Counted from the stretch's first letter, positions 1 through 8,580 are shown. The stretch: 64,000 nucleotides of DNA from Achromobacter anxifer (GCF_903652925.1 NZ_CAHLAR010000002.1:1-64000), one strand, 5' to 3'. The notes: generated by a model from the letters alone, not told the origin. Program-made: numbers and translations.

Positions 1-564
1 ATCGGCCAGGCCCAGCGCCGCCGCGCGGCGCGCGTCGGCGCCGCGGCCGGTCAGCATCATGTCCAGGGCGGCGGGCGCGCCGATCAGGCGCGGCAGGCGC
101 AGCATGCCGCCCCAGCCGGGGAAAATGCCCAGCATGACTTCTGGCAGCGCGAGGGAGGTGCCGGGCTGGTCGGCCACCAGCCGGTAGCGGCAGGCCAGCG
201 CCAGCTCCAGGCCGCCGCCCAGGCAATGGCCCTCGATCAGGGCCAGCGTGGGATAGCGCACCGCGGCCAGGCGGTTGAAGAGATTCCAGCCGCGCGCGAC
301 CAGCGCGTGCGCCTGTTCGGGCGTGTCCAGGCTGGCGAATTCGTTGACGTCGGCGCCCACGATGAAGCCCGTGGCTTTGCCAGAACGGATGACCAGACCC
401 GTCGGCGGCGCGGCGTCCAGCGCGTCCAGCACCAGGGCCAGCTCGGCCATGGCGTCGGCGGACAAGGCATTGACCGCGCTGCCGGCGCGGTCGAAGGTCA
501 GCCAGGCCAGGCCGTCGGCATCGCGGTCCAGGCGCCAGTGCGCAAGCGTGTCCATTGTCGTCAT
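1..564 (-). CDS. fadJ: FadJ-type 3-hydroxyacyl-CoA dehydrogenase/enoyl-CoA hydratase, 3' end outside window
   Basis: Only the first 188 codons are visible; the gene runs off the left edge. They form a crotonase (enoyl-CoA hydratase) domain. The oxyanion-hole segment GADVNEF lies near residue 70, and the active-site region GHCLGGGLELAL near 112 carries one expected catalytic Glu at about 120. LPEVMLGIFPGWGG carries the second Glu at about 142. This N-terminal domain order is that of the FadB/FadJ multifunctional protein, which hydrates enoyl-CoA and then oxidises 3-hydroxyacyl-CoA in beta-oxidation. The dehydrogenase half should follow outside the window. The start ATG overlaps the thiolase stop (ATGA), so the two are probably translationally coupled, as expected for a FadI/FadJ pair. 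A single-domain enoyl-CoA hydratase cannot be fully excluded because the C-terminus is missing. Confidence 0.85.
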   Translation of the reverse strand, partial: MTTMDTLAHWRLDRDADGLAWLTFDRAGSAVNALSADAMAELALVLDALDAAPPTGLVIRSGKATGFIVGADVNEFASLDTPEQAHALVARGWNLFNRLAAVRYPTLALIEGHCLGGGLELALACRYRLVADQPGTSLALPEVMLGIFPGWGGMLRLPRLIGAPAALDMMLTGRGADARRAAALGLAD

Positions 565-1856
565 GGGCGGTCCTCGTCCAGGGTTTCGACCAGCATCGCG
601 CCGCCTTGGCCGCCGCCGATGCAGATGGCCGCCATGCCGCGCCTGGCGCCGCGGCGCTTCAGGGCTGCGAGCAGATGCAGCACGATGCGGGCGCCGGAAG
701 CGCCCACGGGATGCCCGATGGCGATCGCGCCGCCATCGACGTTGAGCCGGGCCGGGTCGAGGTCGCCCCAGGCCGGCGTGCCGAAATGTTCCTGGCAATA
801 GGCATCGTCGCGCCAGGCAGCGAGGCAGCCTAACACCTGCGCGGCGAAGGCCTCGTTGATTTCCCACAAGTCCAGGTCATTGAGGCCCAGGCCATGGCGC
901 TGCAGGATGGGCGTGGCCGCATGCACCGGCCCCAGGCCCATCTGCGCGGGATCGAGGCCCGCCCATTGCCTGTCGACGATGCGGCCCAGCGGCCGCAGGT
1001 TCCATTTGCGCACGGCCTCTTCCGAGGCGAGCGTCAGCATGGCGGCGCCGTCGGTCACCTGCGAGCTGTTGCCCGCGGTGATGTTGCCCCAGGGCTTGTC
1101 GAAGACCGGCTTGAGCTTGGCGAGCTTCTCGGGCGTGGAGTCGTCGCGCACGCCGTCGTCATCGGGGTACAGCTTGCCCTTGGCGTCGATCAGGGGAACG
1201 ATTTCGCCCAGGGCTCCGGCGGCGCGGGCCGCCAGCGCGCGCGCATGGCTTTGCGCCGCGTAGGCGTCCATCGCGGCGCGGTCGATGCCGAAGCGCGTCG
1301 CGACGTTTTCGGCGGTCTGTCCCATGGACAGGCCGACCACCGGATCCGTCAGCCCCTTGAGCAGGCCGATGACGGGCGCGAGATTGCGCAGCCGGAAGCG
1401 GCCCAGCGCCGCCAGCTTGGCGCCGATGCCGCGGGCGGCGTACCAGCTGGCCAGCCACCGCACCATGTCGTCCGAGTACAGCACCGGCGCGCGAGACAGC
1501 GCGTCGGTGCCGCCGGCCAGCACCAGTTCCGAACGGCCGGACTGGATGTTTGCGATGGCGGAGTCCAGCGCCTGCATGCCCGAGGCGCAATTGCGCATGA
1601 CGGTCCAGCCCGGCACCTTGTCGCCGCAGCCCAGGCGCAGCGCGATCACGCGGCCGATGTTCACTTCGTCGGGAGAAGGCGCGGCGCAGCCCACGATGAC
1701 CTCGTCCAGGTCCGTGGGCGCATGGGGCTGGCGCAGCAGCAGGGCGCGTCCCGCCTGCACGGCGAGATCGCCGGCGGAGAACGGGCCCGGGCCCGTGCGC
1801 GCCTTCAGGAAGGGCGTGCGGGCGCCGTCGACGACGTAAACCGGTTTGAATGCCAT
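561..1856 (-). CDS. fadI: acetyl-CoA C-acyltransferase (thiolase, FadI type)
   Basis: A 431-residue thiolase, the last enzyme of the beta-oxidation cycle, which cleaves 3-ketoacyl-CoA with free CoA. The acyl-accepting Cys is residue 90 in MRNCASGMQAL. NEAFAAQVLG provides the Asn/Glu motif, the catalytic His is about residue 382 in GHPVGASGARI, and the second Cys is about residue 412 in CIGGGQGGAM. All catalytic residues are present and the length fits FadI better than the roughly 390-residue FadA. It sits 12 bases downstream of fadE and overlaps the fadJ-type gene by four bases. This arrangement supports a long-chain fatty-acid degradation operon rather than a PHB or acetoacetate thiolase role. 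Confidence 0.92.
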   Translation of the reverse strand: MAFKPVYVVDGARTPFLKARTGPGPFSAGDLAVQAGRALLLRQPHAPTDLDEVIVGCAAPSPDEVNIGRVIALRLGCGDKVPGWTVMRNCASGMQALDSAIANIQSGRSELVLAGGTDALSRAPVLYSDDMVRWLASWYAARGIGAKLAALGRFRLRNLAPVIGLLKGLTDPVVGLSMGQTAENVATRFGIDRAAMDAYAAQSHARALAARAAGALGEIVPLIDAKGKLYPDDDGVRDDSTPEKLAKLKPVFDKPWGNITAGNSSQVTDGAAMLTLASEEAVRKWNLRPLGRIVDRQWAGLDPAQMGLGPVHAATPILQRHGLGLNDLDLWEINEAFAAQVLGCLAAWRDDAYCQEHFGTPAWGDLDPARLNVDGGAIAIGHPVGASGARIVLHLLAALKRRGARRGMAAICIGGGQGGAMLVETLDEDRP

Positions 1857-1868
1857 CCGATTCCTCCT

Positions 1869-4217
1869 TCAGGCGGCCCTGCGTTCGGCCGCGGGGCTGC
1901 CCTGGTCCGCGGCGCTCAAGTCAAAGGCGAAATCATCCACTTTCACCACGGTGTCGCGCAAGCGGTTGCGGCGTTTCACCACTGCATATTCTTCGGCGGT
2001 GAGGCCGCCGATGGCGAAGGCCGCGTCGGCGATGTCGCGCACATTGGCTTGCGGATTGCCGTCAAGCGCGCCGCGCTTTTCCAGTTCACGGATCTTGGCT
2101 TCGATGGGCTCGGCGTCCAGCGTGGCGGCCAGCGCCTGTTCGATGGCGCCCACGGGTTCCGCGTCGGTCGCCGGCAGATGGCAGCCGGCGGTCAGGCGGT
2201 CGCGCGTCGCACCCGGATTGATCAGCAGCCGCGCGACGTCCTGGCCCAGCTGGTCCGAAGGCAGGGACTGCGTGCGGCCCCAGGGGAAGACCAGGCGGCG
2301 CAGGCTCCAGGCCACGAAGCGGTTGGGGTAGTTGTCGAGCACGCCTTCGATGGCTTCCTGCAGCTTGAACAAGGCATCCTGGATCGACCAGTGCGCCAGC
2401 GGCGCATCGGCCGCCTGGCGGCCTTCGTCTTCAAAGCGCTTGAGCGTGGCGCTGACCAGGTACATCTGCGACAGCACGTCGCCCAGCCGCGCGGACAGGC
2501 GCTCGCGCCGCTTCAGGCTGCCGCCCAGCACCAGCATCGAGGTGTCGGCCAGCAGCGCGAAGGCGGCGCTGTAGCGGCTGAGCAGCTGGTAGTAGCGCTT
2601 CATTTGGGGGGCGACGTCGGCGTTGACGGCGACGTAGCGCGCGCCCGTCAGCGCGGTGCCCAGGGTGCGCAGCTTGTTCTTCGCGACGAAGCCCACATGG
2701 CCCCAGAAGGCGCGGTCGAAATCGTCCAGGCCGCGCTTGCGGTCGGGCGACTGCGCGGCCTGCATCTCGGCCAGCACATAGGGATGGCAGCGGATCGCGC
2801 CCTGGCCGAAGATGATCAGGCTGCGCGTGAGGATGTTGGCGCCTTCGACCGTGATGCCTATCGGAATCTGCTGATAGGCCCGGCCCAGGAAGTTGGACGG
2901 TCCCAGGCAGATGCCCTTGCCGCCGATCACGTCCATGCCGTCGTTGACGACCTGGCGCGCGCGCTCGGTGACGTGGTACTTGACGATGGCGGACACGACC
3001 GAAGGCTTCTCGCCCAGGTCCACCGCGCCCGCCGTCATGCTACGCGCCGCGTCCATCATGTAGGTGTGGCCGCCGATGCGGGCCAGCGCTTCCTCCACGC
3101 CTTCGAACTTGCCGACCGGCGTGCGGAACTGGCTGCGCACGCGGGCATAGCCGCCCACGGCCCGCGCCGTCAGCTTGGACATGCCGGTATTGGAGGAGGG
3201 CAGCGAGATCGAGCGGCCCGCCGCCAGGCATTCCATCAGCATGCGCCAGCCCTGGCCCGCCATGGCCGGACCGCCGATGATGAAGTCCAGCGGCATGAAG
3301 ACTTCCGTGCCGCGCGTGGGGCCGTTCATGAACATGGCGTTCAGCGGGAAATGGCGGCGGCCGGTGTCCACGCCGGGATGGTCGTGCGGCACCAGCGCGC
3401 AGGTGATGCCCAGGTCCTTCGCGCCGCCCAGCAGGCCGTCGGGATCGTACAGCCGGAACGCCAGGCCCAGCAGCGTGCACACGGGCGCCAGCGTGATGTA
3501 GCGCTTGTCCCAGGTGACCTTCATGCCTATGACTTCGCGGCCCTGCCATTCGCCCTTGCAGACGATGCCGCTGTCGGGGATGGCGGCGGCGTCGGAGCCG
3601 GCCCAGGGGCTGGTCAGCGCGAAGGCGGGCACTTCCTCGCCGCGCGCCAGGCGCGGCAGGTAGTGGCTCTTCTGTTCATCGGTGCCGTAGTGCAGCAGCA
3701 GCTCGGCCGGGCCGAGCGAGTTGGGCACCATGACCGATACCGCCAGCGCGGAAGAGCGCGTGGACAGCTTGGTGACGATTTCGGAATGGGCAAAGGCCGA
3801 GAAGCCCAGGCCGCCGTATTCCTTGGGAATGATCATGCCCAGGAAGCCCTGGCTCTTCAGGTAGCTCCAGACCTCGGGCGGCAGGTCGTGGCGTTCCTGC
3901 GTGACGCTCCAGTCGTTGACCATGCGGCAGGCTTCCTCGGCCTGGACGTCCAGGAAGCGCTGTTCCTCATCGGTCAGCCGCGGCCGGGGATAGGCCAGCA
4001 GGCGGCTCCAGTCCGGGCGGCCGCGGAACAGCTCGCCTTCCCACCACACCGTGCCGGCCTCCAGCGCATCGCGCTCGGTGTCCGACATCTGCGGCAGCAC
4101 CTTGCGGTACAGGTTGAAGATCGGGGCGGACAGCAGGGCCCGGCGGATGGGACGCACGCCCAGCGCGATCGCGGCCAGCAGTACGACGACGGCCAGGGCG
4201 AGGATGACTGCGTTCAT
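1869..4217 (-). CDS. fadE: acyl-CoA dehydrogenase FadE
   Basis: A 782-residue, FadE-sized acyl-CoA dehydrogenase (E. coli FadE is about 814), much longer than the common 380-residue type. It performs the FAD-dependent first step of beta-oxidation. One N-terminal membrane helix (about residues 3-22, rich in Ala, Val and Leu) precedes the catalytic region, which suggests inner-membrane attachment. Family motifs include WSYLKSQGFLGMIIPKEYGG, ALTSPWAGSDAAAIP (Trp where E. coli FadE has Glu) and DVIGGKGICLGPSNF. The remaining part matches the FadE-specific C-terminal extension. The ATG is preceded by GGAGA. It is 46 bases downstream of the TetR gene and upstream of thiolase, so all four genes are likely cotranscribed. 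Confidence 0.93.
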   Translation of the reverse strand: MNAVILALAVVVLLAAIALGVRPIRRALLSAPIFNLYRKVLPQMSDTERDALEAGTVWWEGELFRGRPDWSRLLAYPRPRLTDEEQRFLDVQAEEACRMVNDWSVTQERHDLPPEVWSYLKSQGFLGMIIPKEYGGLGFSAFAHSEIVTKLSTRSSALAVSVMVPNSLGPAELLLHYGTDEQKSHYLPRLARGEEVPAFALTSPWAGSDAAAIPDSGIVCKGEWQGREVIGMKVTWDKRYITLAPVCTLLGLAFRLYDPDGLLGGAKDLGITCALVPHDHPGVDTGRRHFPLNAMFMNGPTRGTEVFMPLDFIIGGPAMAGQGWRMLMECLAAGRSISLPSSNTGMSKLTARAVGGYARVRSQFRTPVGKFEGVEEALARIGGHTYMMDAARSMTAGAVDLGEKPSVVSAIVKYHVTERARQVVNDGMDVIGGKGICLGPSNFLGRAYQQIPIGITVEGANILTRSLIIFGQGAIRCHPYVLAEMQAAQSPDRKRGLDDFDRAFWGHVGFVAKNKLRTLGTALTGARYVAVNADVAPQMKRYYQLLSRYSAAFALLADTSMLVLGGSLKRRERLSARLGDVLSQMYLVSATLKRFEDEGRQAADAPLAHWSIQDALFKLQEAIEGVLDNYPNRFVAWSLRRLVFPWGRTQSLPSDQLGQDVARLLINPGATRDRLTAGCHLPATDAEPVGAIEQALAATLDAEPIEAKIRELEKRGALDGNPQANVRDIADAAFAIGGLTAEEYAVVKRRNRLRDTVVKVDDFAFDLSAADQGSPAAERRAA

Positions 4218-4263
4218 TTTCTTGTCTCCGTGGTGTTCTGTACCGGCTGCGGGGCGCGGGCGC

Positions 4264-4926
4264 CTAGAGCTGTGGCAAGGGCGCGCGCAGGCCGCCCAGC
4301 AGGAAGCTCATCAGGCGCGGCAGCAGCAGGTCCGGGTTATCGGGTTGTTCGGCTTCGTCCAGGGTCCAGCCCGTGACCGAGCGCAGCAGGTCCGTGCCGA
4401 TGATGGCGTAGGAGGTGGCGCCGAGCATGAACTGGAAGCGCCACACGATCTCAGCCTTGGGCACGTCCGGCAGCGCGGCGAACAGCGCGTTGCGGTAGCG
4501 CTCCAGCACGTCCGCGTACTCCTCCGCGAACAGGGCGCGGATGAAGTCCGACGGGTCGGTCATGGTGCGTTCCAGCAGCGGCAGGAAGGTGCTGCCGGCC
4601 TGTGCGGGATCGGCGGCCAGGCGCAACAGCGTGCCGAAGAAGGCGTCCACGATCTGCGAGGGCTTCAGGGGCTTGCCCGCGGCTTGCGCCTCGAGTTCAT
4701 CCAAAAGTCGCAACCGCTCGCGATTCAGCACTTCCAGGCGGCGTTTGAGCACCGCCTGCACGAGTGACTCCTTGGAGCCGAAGTGGTAGTTCACCGAGGC
4801 CAGGTTGACGCCGGCCACGGCGGTGATCTGGCGCATCGAGGTGCCGTCGTGTCCTTGCTGCGCGAACAGGGCTTCGGCAGTGTCCAGGATCGATTCACGG
4901 GTGAGGGAAGGTCTGATTTCTTGCAT
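4264..4926 (-). CDS. TetR-family regulator, PsrA-like
   Basis: A 220-residue TetR-type repressor. The helix-turn-helix (residues about 8-52) includes TSMRQITAVAGVNLASVNYH followed by FGSKESLVQAVLKRRL. The AGVNLA-VNYHFGSK signature is typical of PsrA, the fatty-acid-sensing repressor of Pseudomonas. The remaining residues form the helical ligand-binding domain. I chose the Met at 4926. The longer reading frame to 5016 would translate through the operator-like inverted repeat at 4938-4951, and its extra 30 residues have no TetR similarity. The repeat in its own leader suggests autorepression, and genes directly downstream encode beta-oxidation enzymes. Acyl-CoA or fatty acid as inducer is inference from the family. 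Confidence 0.85.
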   Translation of the reverse strand: MQEIRPSLTRESILDTAEALFAQQGHDGTSMRQITAVAGVNLASVNYHFGSKESLVQAVLKRRLEVLNRERLRLLDELEAQAAGKPLKPSQIVDAFFGTLLRLAADPAQAGSTFLPLLERTMTDPSDFIRALFAEEYADVLERYRNALFAALPDVPKAEIVWRFQFMLGATSYAIIGTDLLRSVTGWTLDEAEQPDNPDLLLPRLMSFLLGGLRAPLPQL

Positions 4927-5307
4927 AAGGTTGAATTCAAACGTTCGTTTAAAAACAATTATGCGTGATGGATGGCTGAGACGCGAGCCTCGGCTATCCC
5001 CAATAGGGTTTACCACTAACCACGTTGCATCGAACGTTCAGGACAGACCGTACTTTCCGCCGGACCCTCCAGAGGGATGACAAATCTCATGCGTAGGTAG
5101 TAGCGATTCCCTAGTGTTTGCGCATGATCCTGAGCCTTTCGTCCTCGGGCTGCCGGCCTAGGTTGAATGCTGTCTGGAAGGCAGACGCAAAACCACGCAG
5201 TATCAGCGCGAGGACTTGAAACTGTCGGCCCCCTGAATACGCAATGGCTAGCCCGTTCGCTGTACCGGCGCGGGAGCCCTGGACGCCCTGGCACAGGAGC
5301 TGGAGAA
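4927..5307. other. intergenic region between divergent TetR operon and polysaccharide-related gene
   Basis: This 381-base gap should hold the promoters of both divergent genes. It contains the PsrA-like operator and the GAACGTTC palindrome at its left side. The right half (about 5085-5300) has no convincing ORF, RNA or repeat. The only clear signal there is the ribosome-binding site AGGAGCTGGAGAA just before 5308. Confidence 0.6.
4938..4951. promoter_or_regulatory. PsrA-type operator upstream of the TetR/fad operon
   Basis: The sequence CAAACGTTCGTTTA contains the inverted half-sites AAACG and CGTTT. It matches the PsrA consensus form (G/C)AAAC-N2-4-GTTT(G/C) except for the last base. It lies 12 bases before the regulator ATG, where a bound repressor would block the promoter or early transcript. 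A second 8-base palindrome, GAACGTTC, occurs at 5032-5039 and shares the AACGTTC core. Confidence 0.6.
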
Positions 5308-6906
5308 ATGAAAACCTACAGAGTGGGACTGCTGGTACACGGGTACGAGCAACCCGGCTGGATGCATGAGATGGCCTCGTGGCTCATGCATAGCCAGGAT
5401 TTTGATGTCGCTGCTTTGCTGGTGATGAGTGGTACGGGGCAGGAGAAAGCGCCCCGCCTGGGCGCGCGCGCGCTGTTCAACACGTTGTCGCGCCTGGAAG
5501 CCAGGCTGCTGCCTGCCAAGCAACGCCGCATGCTTGCGTGCAGCGACATGCGGGAGAGCGTACCGGCGGATGCGGTCGTGACGCTGGCGTCGGACATGCA
5601 GGCCGCGGACATGCAGAGCCAGGTTTCCGCGTTGGGGCTGGACCTGGTGATCATGCTCGGAGAGTCGCCGGCTACGCGCGAACAGATGGCGGGTTGGGCG
5701 CCGCTGGGCGTGTGGCAACTGAGTTATTCCGATATCGCGGTCGCGACCAGCAGGTACGCGGGTTTCTGGGAGGTCTATCAGCGCAAGGACCACACCACGG
5801 TGAAACTCTGGCGCATAGGCAGCAGCGAAGAGCAGGACGAACTGCTGGACCAGCGCAGTTTCAACACTGAAGTGTTCTGGTTGAAGAATCAGACGCGCGC
5901 CTACAGCCTTGGCAACTTCATGGTGTACGACGCGCTCCAGGCGATGGCCCGCGTCAAGCAAGGCGCGGCGCCGCCCGGCATGCAGATCGTGAGCAGCTCG
6001 CGGCGCGAGGATCCGGTGGAGTGGGATAGCGCGGCTTATATTGCGCGCCAGGCGTGGTTAATGTCGGATTTGATTGTGCGACGCATCATGAAACGCAATG
6101 TGCGTTGGCGGATTGGTATGTTTCCGTCAGTCCGGCAGCAAGCGGTGGTATCCGAAGCCATGGTATTGCAGCCACCAAAAGGCAGATTCTTCGCCGATCC
6201 TTTTGTATATACCCAGGATAAAAAACCGTATATCTTTTTCGAGGATTACGATTTTACTTCCCGCAAGGGCACGATTGCGGTCGCGACCTACTCCGACGGG
6301 GCTTTCCGGGTGCTGGGCACGGCCTTGAACCTGCCGTATCACTTGTCCTTTCCATATATATTCGAGCACGAAGGCGTCACTTACATGGTTCCGGAAACCT
6401 GCGGAAATCGCAGTATAGAACTGTGGAAATGCACCGAATTTCCGCTTAAATGGGAGCTCGATGTAAATCTGATGACGAATATATCGGCGGTCGATACCAT
6501 TATTTTCAAGCACGGGAAATACTGGTGGCTATTAACAAATATCGACCGCACGGACGGCCAGAGCCATTGCGATGAGCTGTTTGCCTTCTTCTCCGATTCG
6601 CCGCGCTCGACCGAATGGACGCCGCATGCCTGCAACCCCATCGTCCGCAACCCGATGCGCGCCCGCAACGCTGGAATCGTTGTCTCGCCTGGCGGAGAGG
6701 TGATCCGCTGTGCCCAGTACCAGGGCTTCTGTCACTATGGCAAGGGCGTGTCGCTGAACCGGATCGAGGAGCTGTCGCCGTCCACCTACGTCGAAACGGA
6801 CGGCGAAATCCACTATGCGAACTTCCTGAGGAAGCGTCATGCTTCGATGCACCATTGGCATCATCAGGGGGGGCATACGGTATTTGACTTCGCCTATATG
6901 GAGTAA
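5308..6906 (+). CDS. formyltransferase-like / beta-propeller two-domain protein, polysaccharide-associated
   Basis: A 532-residue protein without a signal peptide. Residues about 1-230 resemble the fold of the formyltransferase N-terminus: GLLVHGYEQPGWM at the start, then LVIMLGESP, GVWQLSYSD near 133 and GFWEVYQRKDHTTVKLWRI. No HxSLLP-type catalytic motif survives, since SYSD replaces it. Residues about 285-520 resemble the five-bladed propeller of glucosamine inositolphosphorylceramide transferase and GH43-like proteins: RFFADPFVY near 293, PYIFFEDYDF, YMVPETCGN, WWLLTNID. Such proteins are found in surface glycan loci, but activity is unproven. AGGAG precedes the chosen ATG; an in-frame extension to 5167 lacks similarity. 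The stretch about 6040-6560 has clearly lower GC than its neighbours, which suggests transfer. Glycan-modifying or glycosyltransferase activity is inference. Confidence 0.6.
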   Translation: MKTYRVGLLVHGYEQPGWMHEMASWLMHSQDFDVAALLVMSGTGQEKAPRLGARALFNTLSRLEARLLPAKQRRMLACSDMRESVPADAVVTLASDMQAADMQSQVSALGLDLVIMLGESPATREQMAGWAPLGVWQLSYSDIAVATSRYAGFWEVYQRKDHTTVKLWRIGSSEEQDELLDQRSFNTEVFWLKNQTRAYSLGNFMVYDALQAMARVKQGAAPPGMQIVSSSRREDPVEWDSAAYIARQAWLMSDLIVRRIMKRNVRWRIGMFPSVRQQAVVSEAMVLQPPKGRFFADPFVYTQDKKPYIFFEDYDFTSRKGTIAVATYSDGAFRVLGTALNLPYHLSFPYIFEHEGVTYMVPETCGNRSIELWKCTEFPLKWELDVNLMTNISAVDTIIFKHGKYWWLLTNIDRTDGQSHCDELFAFFSDSPRSTEWTPHACNPIVRNPMRARNAGIVVSPGGEVIRCAQYQGFCHYGKGVSLNRIEELSPSTYVETDGEIHYANFLRKRHASMHHWHHQGGHTVFDFAYME

Positions 6907-7469
6907 ATCATTCCGGAAACGCAAAAATAAAAATGTTACCTATATTTCGATTGCGGAAAGAAAGCCCGGGCTTGATGTGTCGATGGAAACATATCGATAG
7001 TTATTGCCCTCAATCCGGAAATTCCGGGCCGCGTCCGGCGGATGCCGCGGCGCGGCTTTTTTACGGCTGCAACGGCGGCCTGCCTTAGCTCCGGGCCCGC
7101 GCCCGCAGAGCATGCTTCATAGGGAAAGCGCAAGCTCCCCATGGGGAATTCATGGTGAAAACCCTAGCGCCGGGAAGGACGAGGAGGGCGCCTCATCCGT
7201 ATTTACGATGATGATTAAGGCTAACGAATGATTTCTGTTTTTGTCGGATTATATCGAGCGGAAACGTCTTGATTTTGACAATTTCGAACCATAAGATGGG
7301 TCCATGCCATCCGTTATGTTGGCTACCAAAGTCTCCCAGCCCAAATGCCCCGGTTCAGCTTCATTAGATATTCCGGGATATTGTGGATTTGATCCGCGGG
7401 GCTGGATAAAAATAGTCTTCAGCACAGCGAAGATCCCTTCTAGGCCCGTCGAAAAACCGGGAGGACACC
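6907..7469. other. long lower-GC intergenic region with TTCCGG palindromes
   Basis: 563 bases without a credible gene. It is AT-richer than surrounding DNA. It contains TTCCGGAA (6911-6918), CCGGAA-A-TTCCGG (7015-7027) and ATATTCCGGGATAT (7368-7381), a recurring theme that could be regulator binding sites. A hairpin followed by a T-run occurs at 7044-7062. GGGAGGACACC before 7470 is a good ribosome-binding site for the next gene. The long leader would suit a regulated promoter, but no -35/-10 pair with normal spacing was convincing. Confidence 0.5.
7044..7062 (+). terminator. short intrinsic-terminator-like hairpin
   Basis: GCCGC-GGC-GCGGC followed directly by six T residues. The stem is only five GC pairs with a three-base loop, so it is weak but well formed. 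It lies 138 bases after the stop codon of the upstream gene, which is far for a dedicated terminator. Confidence 0.45.
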
Positions 7470-8222
7470 ATGGCCAAGATGGTCCTGATTGAAGCCCATC
7501 CGCTCTTGCGGTTGGGGTTGTGGCAGATTCTGAGCAAGTTGGATGATGTGTGGGAAATCGAGGGGATGGGCCTTGGGGACATCTCCAAGGCGGACGGCGT
7601 GCATGCTGGCGCCGATCTCCTGATCTACGGATTGCCGGTGGACACCGACGAGGCGTGGAGCGCGCTGCATGAAATCCAGCGCGTCCTCACGCCCAAGCGG
7701 ATCCTGCTCCTGACGGACGTCATGCCCCTGCCCATGCCGGTGCAGGGCCTGCCGGGCGCCAGCGTCTACGGTTGCTTGATGAAGACGGCTTCGGTCGAGA
7801 TCCTCGAAGCCGCCATCCGCCTGGTCATGGCGGGCGGACAGTGCTTTCCCAGCGAACAGGCGTTGCAGACACCGGCACAGGCCGTCTGCGCCCTGCCGGC
7901 GCGGGAAACCGAGGATATGGCTGCCAACAAGGGTTCCATGCCCGTCAGCGCCGGCGCGCAGTTGCTGCAGATCACGCCGCGCCAGTACGAGGTGCTGGTG
8001 CTGCTGGCGCGCGGCTATCCGATCAAGACCGTCAGCAGGATGCTGAACATTTCGGTGGCCACGGCCAAGACGCATGCGTGCACGCTCTACCAGCGCTTGC
8101 ATGTCAAGAACAAGGGCGAAGCCGTATACGCGGCGTTGCAGCGCGGCGCGACCTTGGAATGGCATGAACCCAATGGCAGGGATGTGGACGCCGGGCAGCT
8201 CTATGGGCGCAAGCTCGGGTAA
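7470..8222 (+). CDS. orphan LuxR-family regulator with degenerate receiver domain (copy 1)
   Basis: A 250-residue protein with response-regulator layout. A receiver-like domain (about 1-125, starting VLIEAHPLLRLGLW) and a linker are followed by a LuxR/NarL helix-turn-helix (about 165-225: ITPRQYEVLVLLARGYPIKT, ATAKTHACTLYQRLHVKNK). At the end of predicted strand 3, where the phospho-acceptor Asp should be, the sequence is LLIYGLPVD with no Asp at the right place. The N-terminal acidic pair is reduced to Glu-Ala. It is therefore unlikely to be controlled by phosphorylation. No histidine kinase lies nearby. The second copy downstream (8581-9246) has the same architecture. Position beside the exopolysaccharide locus suggests control of that locus, which is inference. 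Confidence 0.8.
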   Translation: MAKMVLIEAHPLLRLGLWQILSKLDDVWEIEGMGLGDISKADGVHAGADLLIYGLPVDTDEAWSALHEIQRVLTPKRILLLTDVMPLPMPVQGLPGASVYGCLMKTASVEILEAAIRLVMAGGQCFPSEQALQTPAQAVCALPARETEDMAANKGSMPVSAGAQLLQITPRQYEVLVLLARGYPIKTVSRMLNISVATAKTHACTLYQRLHVKNKGEAVYAALQRGATLEWHEPNGRDVDAGQLYGRKLG

Positions 8223-8580
8223 CCGAGGCAGGTTGCGCTGCCTGCCCGGCAGCCTGGAACGCCACGTTCCATTGCTGCCGGGGGCGAGCATAGCCATGAT
8301 GGCTAATTCATACACAGCAGTATCCGCGGTCGCAGTGCTGCTGCATTCCTCCACCAATCATCCTCCTGAACGAGATTCAGCGAACGTAGCCGCTGATAGC
8401 ATGGGTTGTGTCCGCAAGTCTGGGTCGAGAGAGCGAACCACTCTGCCTCGCCATCGAGATCCAGTGCCGCGGACGAGATTCCCGTGAGGTCGGTGACGCC
8501 TACAGCCTGCCATTGCAGCAACGATGCGCCAGCGTCATGGGAACCGTGTATGGGCCATGCGTCACAAGGTTCCCCCCGGG
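8223..8580. other. intergenic region between the two LuxR-type genes
   Basis: 358 bases with no convincing ORF. A long inverted repeat sits at 8245-8282, and AT-richer DNA from about 8295 to 8400 could hold a separate promoter for the second regulator. No recognisable RNA gene was seen. Confidence 0.5.
8245..8282 (+). terminator. interrupted hairpin after LuxR copy 1
   Basis: Arms CCCGGCAGC (8245-8253) and GCTGCCGGG (8274-8282) enclose an inner pair GGAAC/GTTCC around a GCCAC loop. Together they give 14 base pairs broken by small internal loops. No T-run follows, so it may be a factor-independent terminator of weak type, an mRNA-stabilising 3' structure or a regulatory element. It lies 23 bases past the stop codon at 8222. 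Confidence 0.5.

Noticed and set aside
1869-4217. Inactive FadE because of Trp in ALTSPWAGSDA
   Set aside because: The substituted position is not a known catalytic residue and the rest of the enzyme is intact.
894-4376. 1160-codon open frame on the plus strand
   Set aside because: It is antisense to thiolase and fadE, which have full family motifs. Its translation is rich in Arg, Gln, His and Gly with no domain, typical of shadow frames in high-GC DNA.
5167-5307. 47-residue N-terminal extension of the two-domain glycan protein
   Set aside because: No ribosome-binding site at 5167 and no similarity; a good AGGAG site precedes 5308.
7004-7231. 75-codon frame in the 6907-7469 gap
   Set aside because: No ribosome-binding site, biased shadow-like composition and it spans the terminator-like hairpin.
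7270-7300. Promoter with TTGACA near 7275
   Set aside because: The only TAAGAT-like -10 follows after about 11 bases, too short for a normal spacer.
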